Notes: generated by a model from the sequence alone, not told the origin. Positions 1-12,834 are shown, numbered from the stretch's first letter. The stretch: DNA of 64,000 bases from Rhabditoides inermis (GCA_963966185.1 CAWZYM010000382.1:62001-126000), one strand, 5' to 3'. Numbers and translations are program-made.

Positions 1-636
1 TCACGTATTCCCAACACCACGCGCGCCACAGGTTAATTCTATATGATATACAGCCCGGGTACCCGAGACAGAATGAGCCCCCTATCTACTTTGTGTGTGT
101 ATTTGGGTGATGCGTTGCCCGTCCTCCCCCAGTACTAAGTACTGTTGTATGGTGTATATATGATATAACTACAACGTGTATATAACTTAGAAAGAGCGTG
201 AGAAGCGAGATTTCACGATAATAAAGATATTATTCGACGACGAAGTGGTTTCGAACTGATCTACAAGTGAAGATAAAAACGTATTATTCGTGGGAAGTGC
301 GACAGGGTTCATATTCCTTTTTATATTTTCACAGAACAATAGAGGTAGTGATTACATCAAAACTTTGGTTTTTGTTTGGCTAGCCAACTATGTATTTCTG
401 ACATTTTCTGATAACATCGTCATTTCAACCAACAAATTTTGGCTCGGTGATGGCCAATGACAGAAATTTTGGCTTTCGGACGAATGAGAACCGAAAAGTT
501 TTGTTTCTGTTACTCACTGCAACAGGCCTGTTTTTGGTTGGTTCGGTCGGTCGTGAAATGGGTGCAAAAATTGGAGGGACGACATTTGAATTATTTTGAT
601 TTCATCACACTGCTTCTGCTACTCTGAAACGAGAAG

Positions 637-716
637 AGGAGGTAGCGCAGTGGATGTGTGCGCGGCTCTCAATCGAAAGGTCACCGGTTCGATGCCGCCC
701 GTGGGCCGAAAGAAGT
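637..716 (+). repeat. tRNA-like sequence, probable SINE head
   Basis: The stretch has an A-box-like TAGCGCAGTGG and a B-box-like GGTTCGATGCC at tRNA-like spacing. The two ends do not form a convincing acceptor stem, so a tRNA-derived SINE or decayed tRNA fits better than a working tRNA gene. Confidence 0.4.
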
Positions 717-2039
717 TCCGCTACCGCCGTGGGTTGGCGACCACCCTGACACGTTTTTAGCCGCTAGCCAGAAGACACACCGTCATCGTGGATTCTCATT
801 GCTGGTTTTCTAGAACCATAACATCTAGTACTCTACTGCTGTCCCTCCATTGTCATTGTTCACAGGCATTTCATGTGTGACGCATCCTTGTGGTGTAATA
901 AATTTAATTTTTAAAAGTGGACAATGAGCGCAAGCACCATGTCGAAAATGATAACAAATGAGAAATTATAATTTACTACCATTTTTTTGGTTTTTGCCAA
1001 GACCGGTTTGTTTTCGAAAACCATGTTTTTCTGTTACCAAAATTTTTGGCCGTTCATTTCTCTGGTTGACAAAGAATTTTCTTGTGTTTCAAGTGTCAGT
1101 TTCAAGTGTTTTAAATGTTTGGATTTATTTGTAGTTCATTTGTTTCTAATCACAAATCAAATAATCTTGAAATCGCGAAGTTCTGAGGTGATTTATTTTG
1201 GCAAACTATTTTGGCATTTAAAACTCGTTATTCGCGCTAAAATTGAAGATTAGAGAGACACTTTGAAGATTGGAGAGAACACTAAATTTCCAATTAAATT
1301 GAAATGAGCTACCTATTTTAATTAAATAAGCTTGGTTGGTTTTTTTGGTTTTGATCTTTAGAAATCTCGATGTTCAGTAATTTATGGTCTGACTCATTCA
1401 GAAAAAAAACGTCATCAATCTCCAAAACGATGAATATATTCAGGAATATTACAGCATTCCAGCATTTATTTTTCATCGCTCAGATATAGCGGATATCACA
1501 AGAATTTTCAAAACTATGCTCAAGCGATTCTTCACCATTTTTACTGACAAAACTTTTTTTATATCGTGTACAAGATTCTACGGCTCATCTCAGTTAAGGC
1601 GTTTGATATTCGTGGCTGAAAATGGATGTTCAACTAGTTTATTTTAGAAACGCACGTTTTTTTTGTTTCTTTTTTATAATTCGTAAATTGAAAAGTAGAT
1701 AATCTACAAATCTACGATTAATTCCATCGCTGCGGAAATTCAAAGTTGCAAGTAAGATTAAATTTGCGGTTGAAAACTTTCCTGTACAAATTCACATTAA
1801 AAAAGGGATTTTCGATTACGATCGAAAATCTCGTCTATGACGTTTTCGATCACGAGATAAATTGATTATCTTCCTTGAAGCAATATTTTCTACAAAACCA
1901 TGCGTCATACACGAAGGCAGGCTACAGGTTGTTTGAAATACTGTTTTTTTTAATGACATCTCACGCTTATTCATCTCTTTGCTCCTGTCTACCTCTCCCT
2001 TCATTATTCTGTACTATCACTATCTATTTCTCCTTCTCT

Positions 2040-2155
2040 CTTTCTCTTCCTATTCCCCCCCCTCCCTCCCTCTCTCTCAGCCCCCTCTCTCTATCTCTCC
2101 CTCTTTCCCTATCTTTCTCTCTCTTTCTTTCTCTCTCTCTCTCCCTCTCCCTCTC
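2040..2155. repeat. CT-rich microsatellite
   Basis: Imperfect (CT)n/(CCCT)n tract. The long Ser/Leu-rich frames crossing it are products of the repeat. Confidence 0.85.
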
Positions 2156-3935
2156 TGTTGTGAAATGTCTCTGTTCTACGTGGAAACCGGCCGTCATTGG
2201 GAAACCCAGGTGGGTTGGAAGAGAGTGAGGCAAGAAGTGACCGCGTGTGTGTGCCTCAGTCGAATCGGCCGGTCCACCCTCGCCTACCCAACGCCCTCCC
2301 ATCCGACCACACTCTCTCGCCGTCCTGTCTGTCTGCGCCTCTCCTCCGGCGCACTGTCTCGCCCTTTCTGTTTGAGCCGACCTCCGATCCGGTCCACGTT
2401 CTACGTAGCAGCGCCACTTTCCGGGCGCGCCAAAGCGATCTGCACTCTTCTCTTCTTTCTATTCTTCCTGATTTATGTACTTGAAAAACTATTTATACAG
2501 AAAAAAACATCAGCTGATTTAATTATAAGCTTCAACATTCCCCCTTCAAATGTGAGTCTACTCCGCTCCTGCGTCGTTGTTACGTTGTTTACCAGATTAT
2601 CGCTGTTACTGCGTTTAGCGGCGTCAGCTGATTTTTTTGTTTTGATTTGTTTTTTAATGTTTACAATTAAACAATTTGTCATTTGCTTACGTGATTTTGT
2701 GCTCGATTATACGGCGCATCATGTTTTACCTTTATCAAATGGCGACTTTCCGCAAATACTGGGAAAACCTTCACAAAAAACTGTTTCCTCGTGGCTGGCT
2801 AAAGTGCTACTTGCCTCGGTCTTATTCCTTGAATATTCTAACGAGTGAATGGTTGCGTCCTCGCCCCGGTTATCCGGTTAATCCCAGCTGCCGGGGCGTC
2901 ATCATCCGATTTGTTGTGGCTGTTATCGCGGCGAGATGACTGCGCTTTATTTGATAGCCTTATGTGGAGATAATCGATAGCAGCCTCTCGCGTTTCACGG
3001 CGATCTCCGCTATTGCGTCTGCGTGGGAACGTCTTCTTCATCTCCCATCGAGCACGAGGAGGTGTATCGATTTTCATTGACTGCGTGAGGGAAGAGAGGC
3101 TCACTCTCCCTCAAACCAACCCGAATAGGGTCTTCACTCGCGGATTGTTGCAGTGCGTAATGACTATGGCTTCACATATCTTGTGGGATCTGCGGAGCGA
3201 AGGCCCGCCTCCTGTGTGCTTACTCGCTTCTGCGTCTTGGCTCTGGCTATTGATTGCATGTGCGTATGTTTGGGTGTGTGTGTATGTGGGCCGACGTCAC
3301 ACTTTCCCATACACAGTCGTACAGTGTCGACTCAGCTGCGTGTATTCGGCTTTTTCGCCGTATTCACCTCAGCGCTTCAGGATTTTGTGATGGCTTCTCC
3401 ATTTCGATATTTCATAATCCTCCCCTCCGTTCACGTATTGGATCTCTGACTGCTGACTGTGATAATGTAATCACGTGGTCTGTGTGTGAAACAGCTGCGT
3501 CCGGTCGTGTTGCGAACCTTGCTGCCTTGCTCACACCACGCGGTCGCGTCGGTCACCTTGCCTTATCTTACGACTCGTGATTGATTAATTCTCGGTGAAT
3601 GAACTCCTTCGACACTACTACTAGTTTTCATGTGTGTGTGATTGACTACTTTTACCTACTCCCACTGCCCACTCGTCACAAGTGTAGTACAACGCGACTC
3701 TTTCTCTCTCTCTTACACACTATCGCACACCCGCTCGTTCTCGCTCTCCTCCCTGGGCCACTATCGCCCCGTTGGATCGAATGTGCATTGTGCGCCTCGC
3801 GTTCATTCATTGTATAATATTGATTGTTCGTTATTGATTGATCATCGATCGATTTCAGTGATAGGGGCGGCGTCGCCTCTCCTTATTCCATCCGAACTCG
3901 TTCACCTTCCCGCGGTTGCTGCTCACTCTGTCACC

Positions 3936-6900
3936 ATGGCCCGCGAGCCCGTGCGACTCAATGTCTACGACATGGTGTGTGTTTTTATATTCTGTTTATA
4001 TGTTTACTTTTCAAGTTATTTTCATTGTCTTTGTATGTTTCATACTATAAGTGATGTGCATTTAACTACTCAGACATGTGGGTGTGTTGAAATCGCATCC
4101 ATGTCCGCATTAGCAGTCCCGATGGGATAGTCCATCTGTCGTGTTCGAGTGACTCACTGGGGGTGATTCACTTGGGAAATTGGGGGGGGGGGGGGGGTGT
4201 AATGGTGTAATCGGACAATTGAGCCTCTCTTTCCCCTGAGTGTATCACATGCGTGTGTACTGTTGTCAGACACGATGAGTCAGTAAAGCTGCGAGATGTC
4301 GAGCGGTTTGGTTTTGTGTTTCGCTTCGCTTGCGACTCTGATCAGGAGTGGATAGTGGAGACTCTCCACAGTGAGTTGTTGTGTTTGTTGTTTCCGGTGT
4401 TTTGTCCCGGGGTGCACATTGTGATCGCGAGTGAGTGAGGAGTGAGTGAGAGAGAAAGATGAAGACAGTTCTAGCGCTCGCTTCGCGATCTCGTAGTGTT
4501 TATTTGCACAGCCTGCGGGGGTTCCGCATTTCATTTCAAGTTGTGGAGGTTAGGAGGAGGAGAATCCCAGAGTATTGCATCGGTTTCGGGAAAGGAAAGT
4601 AGACTAGATTTGACATGCAAATTTTGTCGAGGTTTCAATGTGATGGGTGGACGTGACTCTATACAGGCGTGGACGAGGCTTAGTGTATGGGCGGTGTGGT
4701 TGATAAATTGCACAAGGCGAAGGCACTTTATTTCTAAATGACAATCGACGAGAACTAGTAATTCTAACTGGTCCTCGTTTAGAGAGAGTGAAAGTGAACG
4801 GTGTTTGTTGTGCATGCAAATAGCAGGCGCACTTACACACGCTGCAATCACATTGTTGATTGCTCTCTGACCGGCGGGGCTTGTGCTTACGCCCTACGCT
4901 GTAATGCAAAAATGCTAGTTTGGATGCGGCCCCGCGATTATTGTTGTTTGTTTGTGTACAGTGCGTGAAAGGGGGGAATGGAGCAAGAGAAGGAGAAGCT
5001 AGTTATTTGCGGTGTTTACTCTTAGAAGCAGGGACGGGATTAGGTAGGAAACTAGATGTGTTACTAAAGTGTAAATGAGTAACTGTTTCAGTATTGTTAA
5101 TGCTGTAGGACATTGATACATCTTTTTTCTGCTCGAACTGATTACTTGCTGTAGCATACAATTGACGGAGTTGAATTTGTGGTAATCGAGTGTAGGGAAG
5201 TGTTTCGAGATAGGTGGTGAGTGGTTTACTAGTTTTCTTTCGAATAAATGTAGCGGAGTTGAGCGATGAACATGGGACAATGTGATATACACGCTTCACA
5301 AACGTAATTACACGGCGCTTCCGCTTACAATGGACACGTCACACGTCACTAGTATCTCGTCAACTTGACTAAGCTCATTAGTGAATGAAAAGGAAGCAAC
5401 AAAGAAAACTACACAGTCATAGACCGACTGAATGTCACTGTTACTTTCACTCAGACGGCATCGTTCAGATTAATCGCATTTCATATCACGATTACATAGA
5501 CTTGCACGCGCTGACTCTCCTCACTTGCAGTATTGGCTGAACGACTACGCGTCCAACATCGGCTTCGGCATCTTCCACTCGGGCATCGAGGTGTACGGAG
5601 TCGGTGCGTTTACATTTTTGATATTGATATGATGTTCTTCTATATTTGGAAGGCGAGTAATCTCATGCATTGAATCTGTTGTGTGTCGTGTAAGGTGGTG
5701 TTTGCACGAAGCGTATTGCGTACTGCTTATAGTTGACATTTTTCGAGTTTCGATTTGAAAGTGTTTATAGTAAGTGTTTCAGTGTTTCTAGTAACTGAAA
5801 CACTAGTAACTAAAACAGTAACTGAAACACGAAAGTGTTTCTAGTAAGTGTAAGTTTTGAAAGTGTTTCTAGTAAGATTCAAGATATGAAGCTCCGACTG
5901 TTCTTTTGCCATGATATCAACTTCGTTTCCTTAATGTATTTGGTAACGTGAGTGAAGTGAATTAAACTTATATTTGTTGTACATGGTTGTGAGTGTTGAG
6001 CTGTAACATGTAACTATATCTCTGACTCTGATCATGTAATCACGTGGTGTGTGAAACATCCCACTCTGGTATCGTATGCGTGGCTAATGAAGTTGACAGA
6101 AGATAGAAGGACGGTATGAGGAAGAGTGGATGAAGTAATGCGGTATGAATGTGGTCATTACGCGAGTAGATGAAATGAAGGAGTCGCGCGCGTGAGGCGT
6201 GACTAGTTTTTGCCCATATTATGAAGTAGAAGTGAATGACTAATGAGATTGTTTGCTGTTTGACACAGCTGGCTTGCAGAGTACGGCTACGGCGGACATC
6301 CATTCGTCTTCTCAGGCATCTTCGAGAATCAGCCACAAGATGCGGAGGAACTCGGAGACAACTTCAAGTTCAAGTGGGTTACGCTACTTTGGCTACTTTA
6401 CTTGGTACCAGGTACCTGTAGCTTGTAGCTCGAAGGATGACTGAGTGTTTTTTTAATTGACCGTGAACTAGTTGCTTGCGGGCTTGCGGCGAAGATTGCA
6501 TGATGTTAATTTGGTTGAACTAGTACACGCGATGAAACATAGAATTCCGTGAATAATGAACTGCATGAATTCGTCCGACCTACGAGGAGTGTAGATGATG
6601 CCACAGTGGCGGATCCGGCTCATATTGTGCACAAGAATAGCCCAGGGGGTCCCATATCAATAGCCAAAAATGAAAGTGCAACAGACCATTTTGAATTTTT
6701 GACGTTACGTTTTGCTTCTTGCCGTTTAAACGTGTGAGGTGATGTGTGAGGCGCTTTGCAAATGGCGTATTCATCTATGACTGTCTTTGAACAGACCGAG
6801 TGACCGAGTAGTGTAGTCGTCGCCGTACCATGCGAGTCGCGCACCTTATATTCCTGTTATTGCTTTAAGTTTTGCTAAATTGTTTTGGACTTACTTGTCG

Positions 6901-9900
6901 TTGCCATAACGAACTATGCCAAGACACTATGCTGTGATTATAATGTTTTTGAGGGAGTCGATTGTGATCGGCGAGACGGACTTCTCGAGACAGGACGTGC
7001 GGGCACTGATCAAGGAACTGGGAGGGGACTACAAGGGAAACAGGTTGGGGACATGGAATACTGTATACTAAGCGAAAATGGAGAGTGCGAGAGAAAACAG
7101 GTGAGGGGTGGGCGGCCAGGGTGTTTGGATATGGGATGATATCTAAGTAGTTGATGGTTTCGTTTGGTATGATCAACAGGTGAGATTACAAGGGAAATGG
7201 ATAATGCGTTAGGAATACGGTTTAGCGCTTGTGTGTGAATTTATTCTTTGATTGTTGCTCAATCATGTGGAAGGTATTACATACCCACCTCAACCACAGC
7301 TAATGGAATACGCTGTACTATAAAACAGTGCGTTATCTGCCCCAAACTAAAATTCGCAAACACAACAAAAAGCAGTCAAACAGGATTTACGCATCCTACT
7401 ATGAAATACGGTGATGCTAATTGTTCTTCAACGTGCCTAATCTATCTTATTACATGCAACAAATGTAAAATCCAGTATGTTGGCGAAACTAGCACAACAC
7501 TGAAACAAAGAATGTCAAAACACAGAAATTCCTTCAAAAACGATAAATACAATACTTACATAAGTAATCATTTCCAAGCAAACGACCACAACCCAGAAGA
7601 CTTCACGATAGAAATTCTTGACAATCATGAAGAAAATAGTAACACTCAAATTAGACTTTCGAAAGAACTATATTGGATTAAAACATTAATATCAGCATAC
7701 CCATTTGGTCTAAATGATCAAATAAAATCTTTTAGAAATATTTCAAACAATTTAACTCTTGGAAAGATTAAAAATCATCCATTTTACAGTCAAAATATTC
7801 AATTCGAAACAAAGAAAAGAAGAGGTAAAAAGAGAAGATCACTTAAAAAGGGTAAAAACACAAAATCTATACAAGAATTGCTTACAAATATAGAATCACT
7901 TGAAAGAACAGATCTCTACAAATATTACAGATGCTTATCCAAACATTCAGTAGAAACGCTAACAAACTACATGATCAATAATTTAGACTTCAATCTACTA
8001 TCACCATACGTCAAAAGAAAAATATTTGCAATGGTTTGCAATTTTCTCACAAATTACAAAAAAGAAAATACTATACATAAGCCCGACAACTATCACTACG
8101 TTAAAATAAGATACTATGGCCAATTTATGGAAAATATTAATCTATCAAAAATTATTAATAAATGCATTAAAGAAACTAATACGCTAGTTGGAAGTAAAAT
8201 ACAACAAGTAAGAATAACATACGAGAACGAACTTTCTATATTCCATAAAATAGCAAATTACAACTCATTTTTAAAAGAATTGAACATCGATATGATTTCT
8301 AACATCATTGAAAGTGAATGTGAATGTAAAACAACTTATAAAAACTTCATTAATTCTCATCACAATCATATAGTAACTGGAAATCTAAACATAATCGAGA
8401 ATCCAAAACTACGGAACCTTATGGAACAAGGAACAAAATTCAGAGAACAAAAAAGGTACACAATAAATGATATCCAAACTGAGGTTGAAACTACACTAAA
8501 CCAATTCTGCAAACTTATTGCTAACAAATATCAACTCCATAAAAACATTGAAAATCTTGTCACAAATTCAATACTCTCACAATTTAAAATAAAGCTGAGA
8601 AAACAATACATTCCATATTCTAATGAAAATAATTGGCATTCTTTGCATAAAGAACTAAAAGAACTTCAAAAACACTTCATCATCACATGCATTGACAAAG
8701 CCGCAGGTAATTTTGCACTTACTTGCAAAAAACTTTACGTAATAACCATGAACAAAGAATTAGGTTTTGATCATGTAACGAGAAAAAATATTGCTTCTAA
8801 CCCCACATATAAAATATATGACCGTGAAACATATTCATCTATTATTAAAAGACATGAAATTACCACAAAAAGCCTCAACCTCGAAACCAAAAGTAAGGAC
8901 CTAGCGTTACCCAAAATTTATGCCATCCCAAAAATGCACAAAACTCCAATAAAATTTAGATTCATCACAGGCGCTTATAATAGCAGTATCAAAGCTATTT
9001 CTATAGATACGCAAAGAATTCTAAAACACATGAAAAGTCATTTCAAAAACTATTCTGAAACTATTAGACAACGAAATGGACAAAAGTCATCCCCGTACTG
9101 GTCGGTGGATAACAGCATTGAAGTCGTCGATGACCTTAGGGGTATCGATAACATTTCAAACAAATTGGTCTATTGTGCAGATTTCAGCAGTCTGTTTACA
9201 AATCTTCCACATGACGTTGTTAAGAAACACATGTTCGAACTGATAGAATTATGTTTTAAAAACAGTGGTAAAAACTATATCACCGTAACTTACAATAAAG
9301 TCTTTTACAATAATCCTAAAGAAAATGATTCATCCCGAAACACCAACAGAACCTACACGAAAGATGACGTCAAATTTATGATTGAGTATATCCTCCAAAA
9401 CAGCTTTGCTGTCTATGGAGACAATATATATCAACAGATATCCGGCATTCCGCAAGGAAATAATGCTTCTCCTCTCATTGCTGATTTGACACTCTCACAC
9501 ATGGAATACACATTCATGAAACAAAATCCCAATTTCAAACATTACCAGGTAAGAGGATATAGATACATGGATGATCTACTGATAATATATAGACACAATG
9601 ACCATGACATTATCTCAAAAATTCAGTCTATTTACCATAATTCACTAACACTCGAACAAACAAGCGCCACTGATAAACAAACAGTCTTCCTTGATCTCGA
9701 AATAACCATTAAAAATCAAATAATTACTTCACTTTATAATAAGACAGATGAATACTCGTTCGAAATAGTCCGCTATCCAAAATACAATACAAACATGAAA
9801 CGCAGCATATCGTGGAACTGTTTGAATGGAGAAGTACTGAGAATATACAGATGTTGTACTGAGACGAAGACTTTTATGTCTAGAATCAAAGAACTACGAG

Positions 9901-12794
9901 ATAAATTTATAAGAAACGGTTTTCCCAGTCAAGAAATAAACATGAAAATTGCATACGCAGTTATGCAGAATAAATCTCTCACTATAAAATATAATCTTGA
10001 AAAAATGGAGTCCTTTTTGAAACTTTTTAATTGAGAAGTGATTAACGCCCGCACCGGAAATATTGATCTTTGAACTAAACCCAGCACTGCACACTCAGTG
10101 CGAGTGACCTCAAGGAGACCTACGGCAGACTACGCTGTAGCCACGCCACACCCATCCCACTGCCTCGCGCAGTCACTCACAAACAAATTCTCAAGCGTCT
10201 CCACACTGTTTTGTGCTCATTACTTGTAACTTGCTTGCTTATGATAGTTATTTCGCGTTTTCTTTCCTTTCTTTTTATATACCATATACAATACTATCCA
10301 TTCAAAAATTACACGTCTCTCTATCGTTACTGACGAGGGTGGGAGGGACAAAGTTTTGCCGTATAGCGTTTTACACCCGAAACGGCTTTTATCTTTTATC
10401 TCTCTGTCTTTCTCTCTGTCTCACCCCCTTTTTTGTTTTGTTTGTTATCGCAATTATTATGTTGCGTTTATTATTTATATGATTAGAACGGATTATTCTC
10501 GTTTTCTGTTTTGTTTTCAAGATGAAGAGGGATAGACCACTTATGTTGTTGTTTCAGCTACCACCTCATCTCCAAGAACTGCAACCACTTCAGCGCCTCG
10601 CTCGCCAGGGTAAGTATTCATTTATTTGTTTTGTTTTTCATGATTTTATTTTCCGAGTTTTTGGTTTATCCACGGTACGTTTCCACTGTATTTGTCATGT
10701 ATTCGAATGGAAATGGAATTGGAATTATACATTATGTACTTTTCAAAGTTTTAACTTGTTTCAGCTGCTGACGGGGAAGGAGATTCCGGGATGGATCAAC
10801 CGACTGGCCAGCATCAGCGGAAGCATTCCATTCCTGGAGAAGGTGAGGAGGGGAGAGAGAGAGAGAGAGAGAGAGAGAGGGCGGGAAGAGGGGGGGGCAT
10901 ATGAGTAGAGATAAGGGATTGTTCTGGCAGAAAAGAGAAACGAAGTCTTTCGTTCCTACAGTGAATGTCTCATGTATTGTTTTAGTATAACGGTGACGGA
11001 GAATGTATGTTTCACATAACAATTGAATATGGACGTTGCATATTATCATTAATATGGTTTTCATTTGTGTTCATCATAGGACAATATCATCATGGATCAT
11101 GGAAGATCATCAGATGAGTTGAGCGTTGAAAGTTGAAAGAAGAATAAGAAGAATTAAAGAGAGAGAGAGCAGGAAAGAGTTGGGATGAAGGGAGAGAAAG
11201 AAGGAGGGAGACAGAGGGAGGTAGAGAGAGGGAGGGAGAGAGAGAGACTCTTTCATCTTCTTCTCCCTTTCAGATGCTTCCTCAGGAATGGCTCACGCCT
11301 GTGGCCCTACAGCAGTCAGTCGAGGGCCAGAACAGAGTCGTCCACCAGCACCAGGTGAGCAAAACACACCCAGTGTGTGCTTTGTGTTTTGGTCAGCACA
11401 AAACTTTTTGTTTTAACTTCTCCTTCTTTCTTGGTTTAGTTTGGTGAGATCTCGATGTATTTTGTTAGTTTGGTTGTGGATACAGTGGAATTGTGTTGTG
11501 AGATGTGGGTTTATGGATGGAGCAACGTAATGAGTATGAGGGATTTGAAAAAGTTCATGAAAGATCATAGGTTCTGTACATATTATGTTTACACTGAGTG
11601 AGTAATTTTCTGTGATATCCAATACCTAGATCATTTTAATAAATACTCTGCATTTTGATAAAATTGATATTCAATTATTCATGCGTTGTCCCAAAAAGTA
11701 AGATGCAAATAGAAGTATAGCCTAAAGGCGCGAATACGCAATTGCATTTTTGCTCGATATATGGTATCTTCATATATATTCACATGAGGGGCTGAGGTTT
11801 TAGTCTTTGCTACTGTCTACTGTCACTACATACTCATTGTCACGATAACCTCTGGCATGTCAACGTTGAGAATTCATGTTCGCATGATGACAAGTTACAT
11901 TGAAACGTAAAATGTAACAGCAATGATTGGCGTTGTTGGTTGTATAACGTTGCATGTTGAGGTTTCAGTCGCCGCTGGGTCGACGGGACAGCGTGGACAG
12001 CGCGGAGGAAGCGGTCGAGAGAGCAACGGCACCACCCATCCAGCGAGTGCTCAATGGTGGGGGCGAGGCTGGTGCTCGATTATTGATATCTGTTTGATTA
12101 CGATTACTGTTAGCATGCTGGGTGCTGGGTGAAGTGGTAGAACACATGCGCACAACCCGTCATGAATGCGTTATGCGTGAATGCGTGAATGTTTGCGGAG
12201 AGGGGGAGACATTAAGCATCGAGCGAGTGCTCAGTAGTGGTCGTGTTTGGTATCGCCCAAGTTCCACTCCAGCCCCATTCGTCCCGCAATATTTGCGCGT
12301 CATGACTGCCTATGCATTGATCACTATATGTTTTAGATCCCTATAATTTGCACCTTAGCTTAGCACTGTTGTGTTGCCAATCCTGATGTGGAGAGTAAAT
12401 TATACAAGAATACAAGTCCAACTCATTGTTTCAATTTGTTTTATTTTTAAAGGTGCATATATTCAGAATTTACCACATCGTTTGAGTTTGATTAGTATCA
12501 TTTTGGTATGCGTAAAAAGTCAGCGCAGTTTTTAAAGAATTTTTAAAGACTTCTGTTAATAAATATTTTTCTTATTTTCTATGTTCAGACTCTCGCACGA
12601 CTATGCTGAACGGCGAGACGGGTGATGGTGTGGTGAGGGGCGGAGCTACGAGGGGCGGGTCTGCGAGGAGCGGGGCGAACGGGGAGGAGCCGACGCTGGT
12701 CAAGTTCTGGAACCAGTTGAAGAGCAGTGTGGGTACGACCGAGCTGGGAGGAGAAGGAGCGAGGGGAGGCGGAGGAGTGCACAGCGCGCGGTGA
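3936..12794 (+). CDS. DESI2: DESI2-like PPPDE peptidase (deSUMOylating isopeptidase 2 / deubiquitinase family)
   Basis: Nine exons: 3936-3974, 5531-5603, 6280-6373, 6954-7043, 10558-10609, 10765-10842, 11274-11354, 11969-12056, 12589-12794. They join in phase to 801 nt (266 aa). The start has a good context (CACCATGG). The product opens with LNVYDMYWLNDY and carries FHSGIEVYG with the catalytic His at about residue 29. It then has [13 protein letters not shown] and [10 protein letters not shown] with the catalytic Cys at about 107, followed by [12 protein letters not shown] and [12 protein letters not shown]. This order closely follows vertebrate DESI2, a cytosolic cysteine isopeptidase that removes SUMO or ubiquitin. 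The C-terminal 95 or so residues (Gly/Arg-rich, exons 8-9) are not conserved and are longer than in the human protein (194 aa). The exon 8 donor could instead be after 12071, also in phase. The exon 9 stop overlaps a possible donor (GTGAGA), so another 3' end is possible. Intron 4 carries a Penelope-like element. Confidence 0.92.
5755..5880. repeat. Short interspersed direct/inverted repeats of GTGTTTCTAGTAA type
   Basis: Several copies of a 13-20-bp unit in both orientations (GAAAGTGTTTCTAGTAAG and its complement) lie in DESI2 intron 2. They could fold into a local hairpin; no function is assigned. Confidence 0.55.
7044..10557 (+). mobile_element. Penelope-like retroelement (permuted GIY-YIG/RT type) in DESI2 intron 4
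   Basis: The whole of intron 4 surrounds a 2.8-kb open reading frame with retroelement domains, in the same orientation as the host gene. The exact ends were not found: no clear terminal repeats, target duplication or hammerhead motif could be seen in the 0.2-kb left and 0.5-kb right flanks. The body is AT-rich, unlike the GC-rich neighbouring exons, as expected for inserted DNA. Confidence 0.8.
7239..10034 (+). CDS. Penelope-like element protein: N-terminal GIY-YIG endonuclease + reverse transcriptase
   Basis: The frame is open from 7239 to the stop at 10034 (about 931 codons). No ATG lies near its 5' end: the leftmost candidate codon at 7248 is TTG and the first in-frame ATG is about residue 52. 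The true start may therefore be in a lost or spliced upstream part. Counting from 7248, a Cys-rich segment (CTIKQCVIC) precedes a GIY-YIG nuclease at about residues 64-95 ([17 protein letters not shown], then LKQRMSKHR). A long central region leads to RT motifs: [13 protein letters not shown] near 645, [15 protein letters not shown] near 733 and the YMDD box near 773-776. Canonical Penelope elements carry GIY-YIG at the C-terminus. The N-terminal order seen here is that of the Naiad/Chlamys group. No internal stop or frameshift is present, which suggests a recent insertion. Confidence 0.88.
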   Translation: MYSLIVAQSCGRYYIPTSTTANGIRCTIKQCVICPKLKFANTTKSSQTGFTHPTMKYGDANCSSTCLIYLITCNKCKIQYVGETSTTLKQRMSKHRNSFKNDKYNTYISNHFQANDHNPEDFTIEILDNHEENSNTQIRLSKELYWIKTLISAYPFGLNDQIKSFRNISNNLTLGKIKNHPFYSQNIQFETKKRRGKKRRSLKKGKNTKSIQELLTNIESLERTDLYKYYRCLSKHSVETLTNYMINNLDFNLLSPYVKRKIFAMVCNFLTNYKKENTIHKPDNYHYVKIRYYGQFMENINLSKIINKCIKETNTLVGSKIQQVRITYENELSIFHKIANYNSFLKELNIDMISNIIESECECKTTYKNFINSHHNHIVTGNLNIIENPKLRNLMEQGTKFREQKRYTINDIQTEVETTLNQFCKLIANKYQLHKNIENLVTNSILSQFKIKLRKQYIPYSNENNWHSLHKELKELQKHFIITCIDKAAGNFALTCKKLYVITMNKELGFDHVTRKNIASNPTYKIYDRETYSSIIKRHEITTKSLNLETKSKDLALPKIYAIPKMHKTPIKFRFITGAYNSSIKAISIDTQRILKHMKSHFKNYSETIRQRNGQKSSPYWSVDNSIEVVDDLRGIDNISNKLVYCADFSSLFTNLPHDVVKKHMFELIELCFKNSGKNYITVTYNKVFYNNPKENDSSRNTNRTYTKDDVKFMIEYILQNSFAVYGDNIYQQISGIPQGNNASPLIADLTLSHMEYTFMKQNPNFKHYQVRGYRYMDDLLIIYRHNDHDIISKIQSIYHNSLTLEQTSATDKQTVFLDLEITIKNQIITSLYNKTDEYSFEIVRYPKYNTNMKRSISWNCLNGEVLRIYRCCTETKTFMSRIKELRDKFIRNGFPSQEINMKIAYAVMQNKSLTIKYNLEKMESFLKLFN
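10853..11250. repeat. GA-rich arrays in DESI2 introns 6
   Basis: A (GA)n run starts about 10 bp after the exon 6 donor. A second GA/GGGA tract (about 11157-11250) ends 20-30 bp before the exon 7 acceptor. Both lie wholly within intron 6. Confidence 0.8.
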
Positions 12795-12834
12795 GACAAC
12801 ACACAGGTGCGTTGTTTACGTTTGATTCCACATA

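Larger units (their letters stand above)
1..3935. other. Upstream region without a recognised gene
   Basis: No conserved protein, splice-consistent exon chain or structural RNA was recognised here. AT-rich sequence runs to about 2 kb. It is followed by a CT-rich stretch, then a more GC- and CpG-rich stretch (about 2.2-3.9 kb) that probably includes the promoter and 5' leader of the DESI2-like gene starting at 3936. No TATA box could be placed with confidence. A tRNA-like repeat (637-716) and a short perfect hairpin (about 1807-1830, 10-bp arms) are the only discrete structures seen. Confidence 0.5.

Noticed and set aside
1979..2848. 289-codon frame as a gene
   Set aside because: Its first third is CT repeat and the rest has no motif or exon-like splice structure.
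10035..10210. Hammerhead ribozyme or pLTR at the Penelope-like element end
   Set aside because: Looked for a CTGATGA...GAAA core and duplicated flanks; none was convincing.
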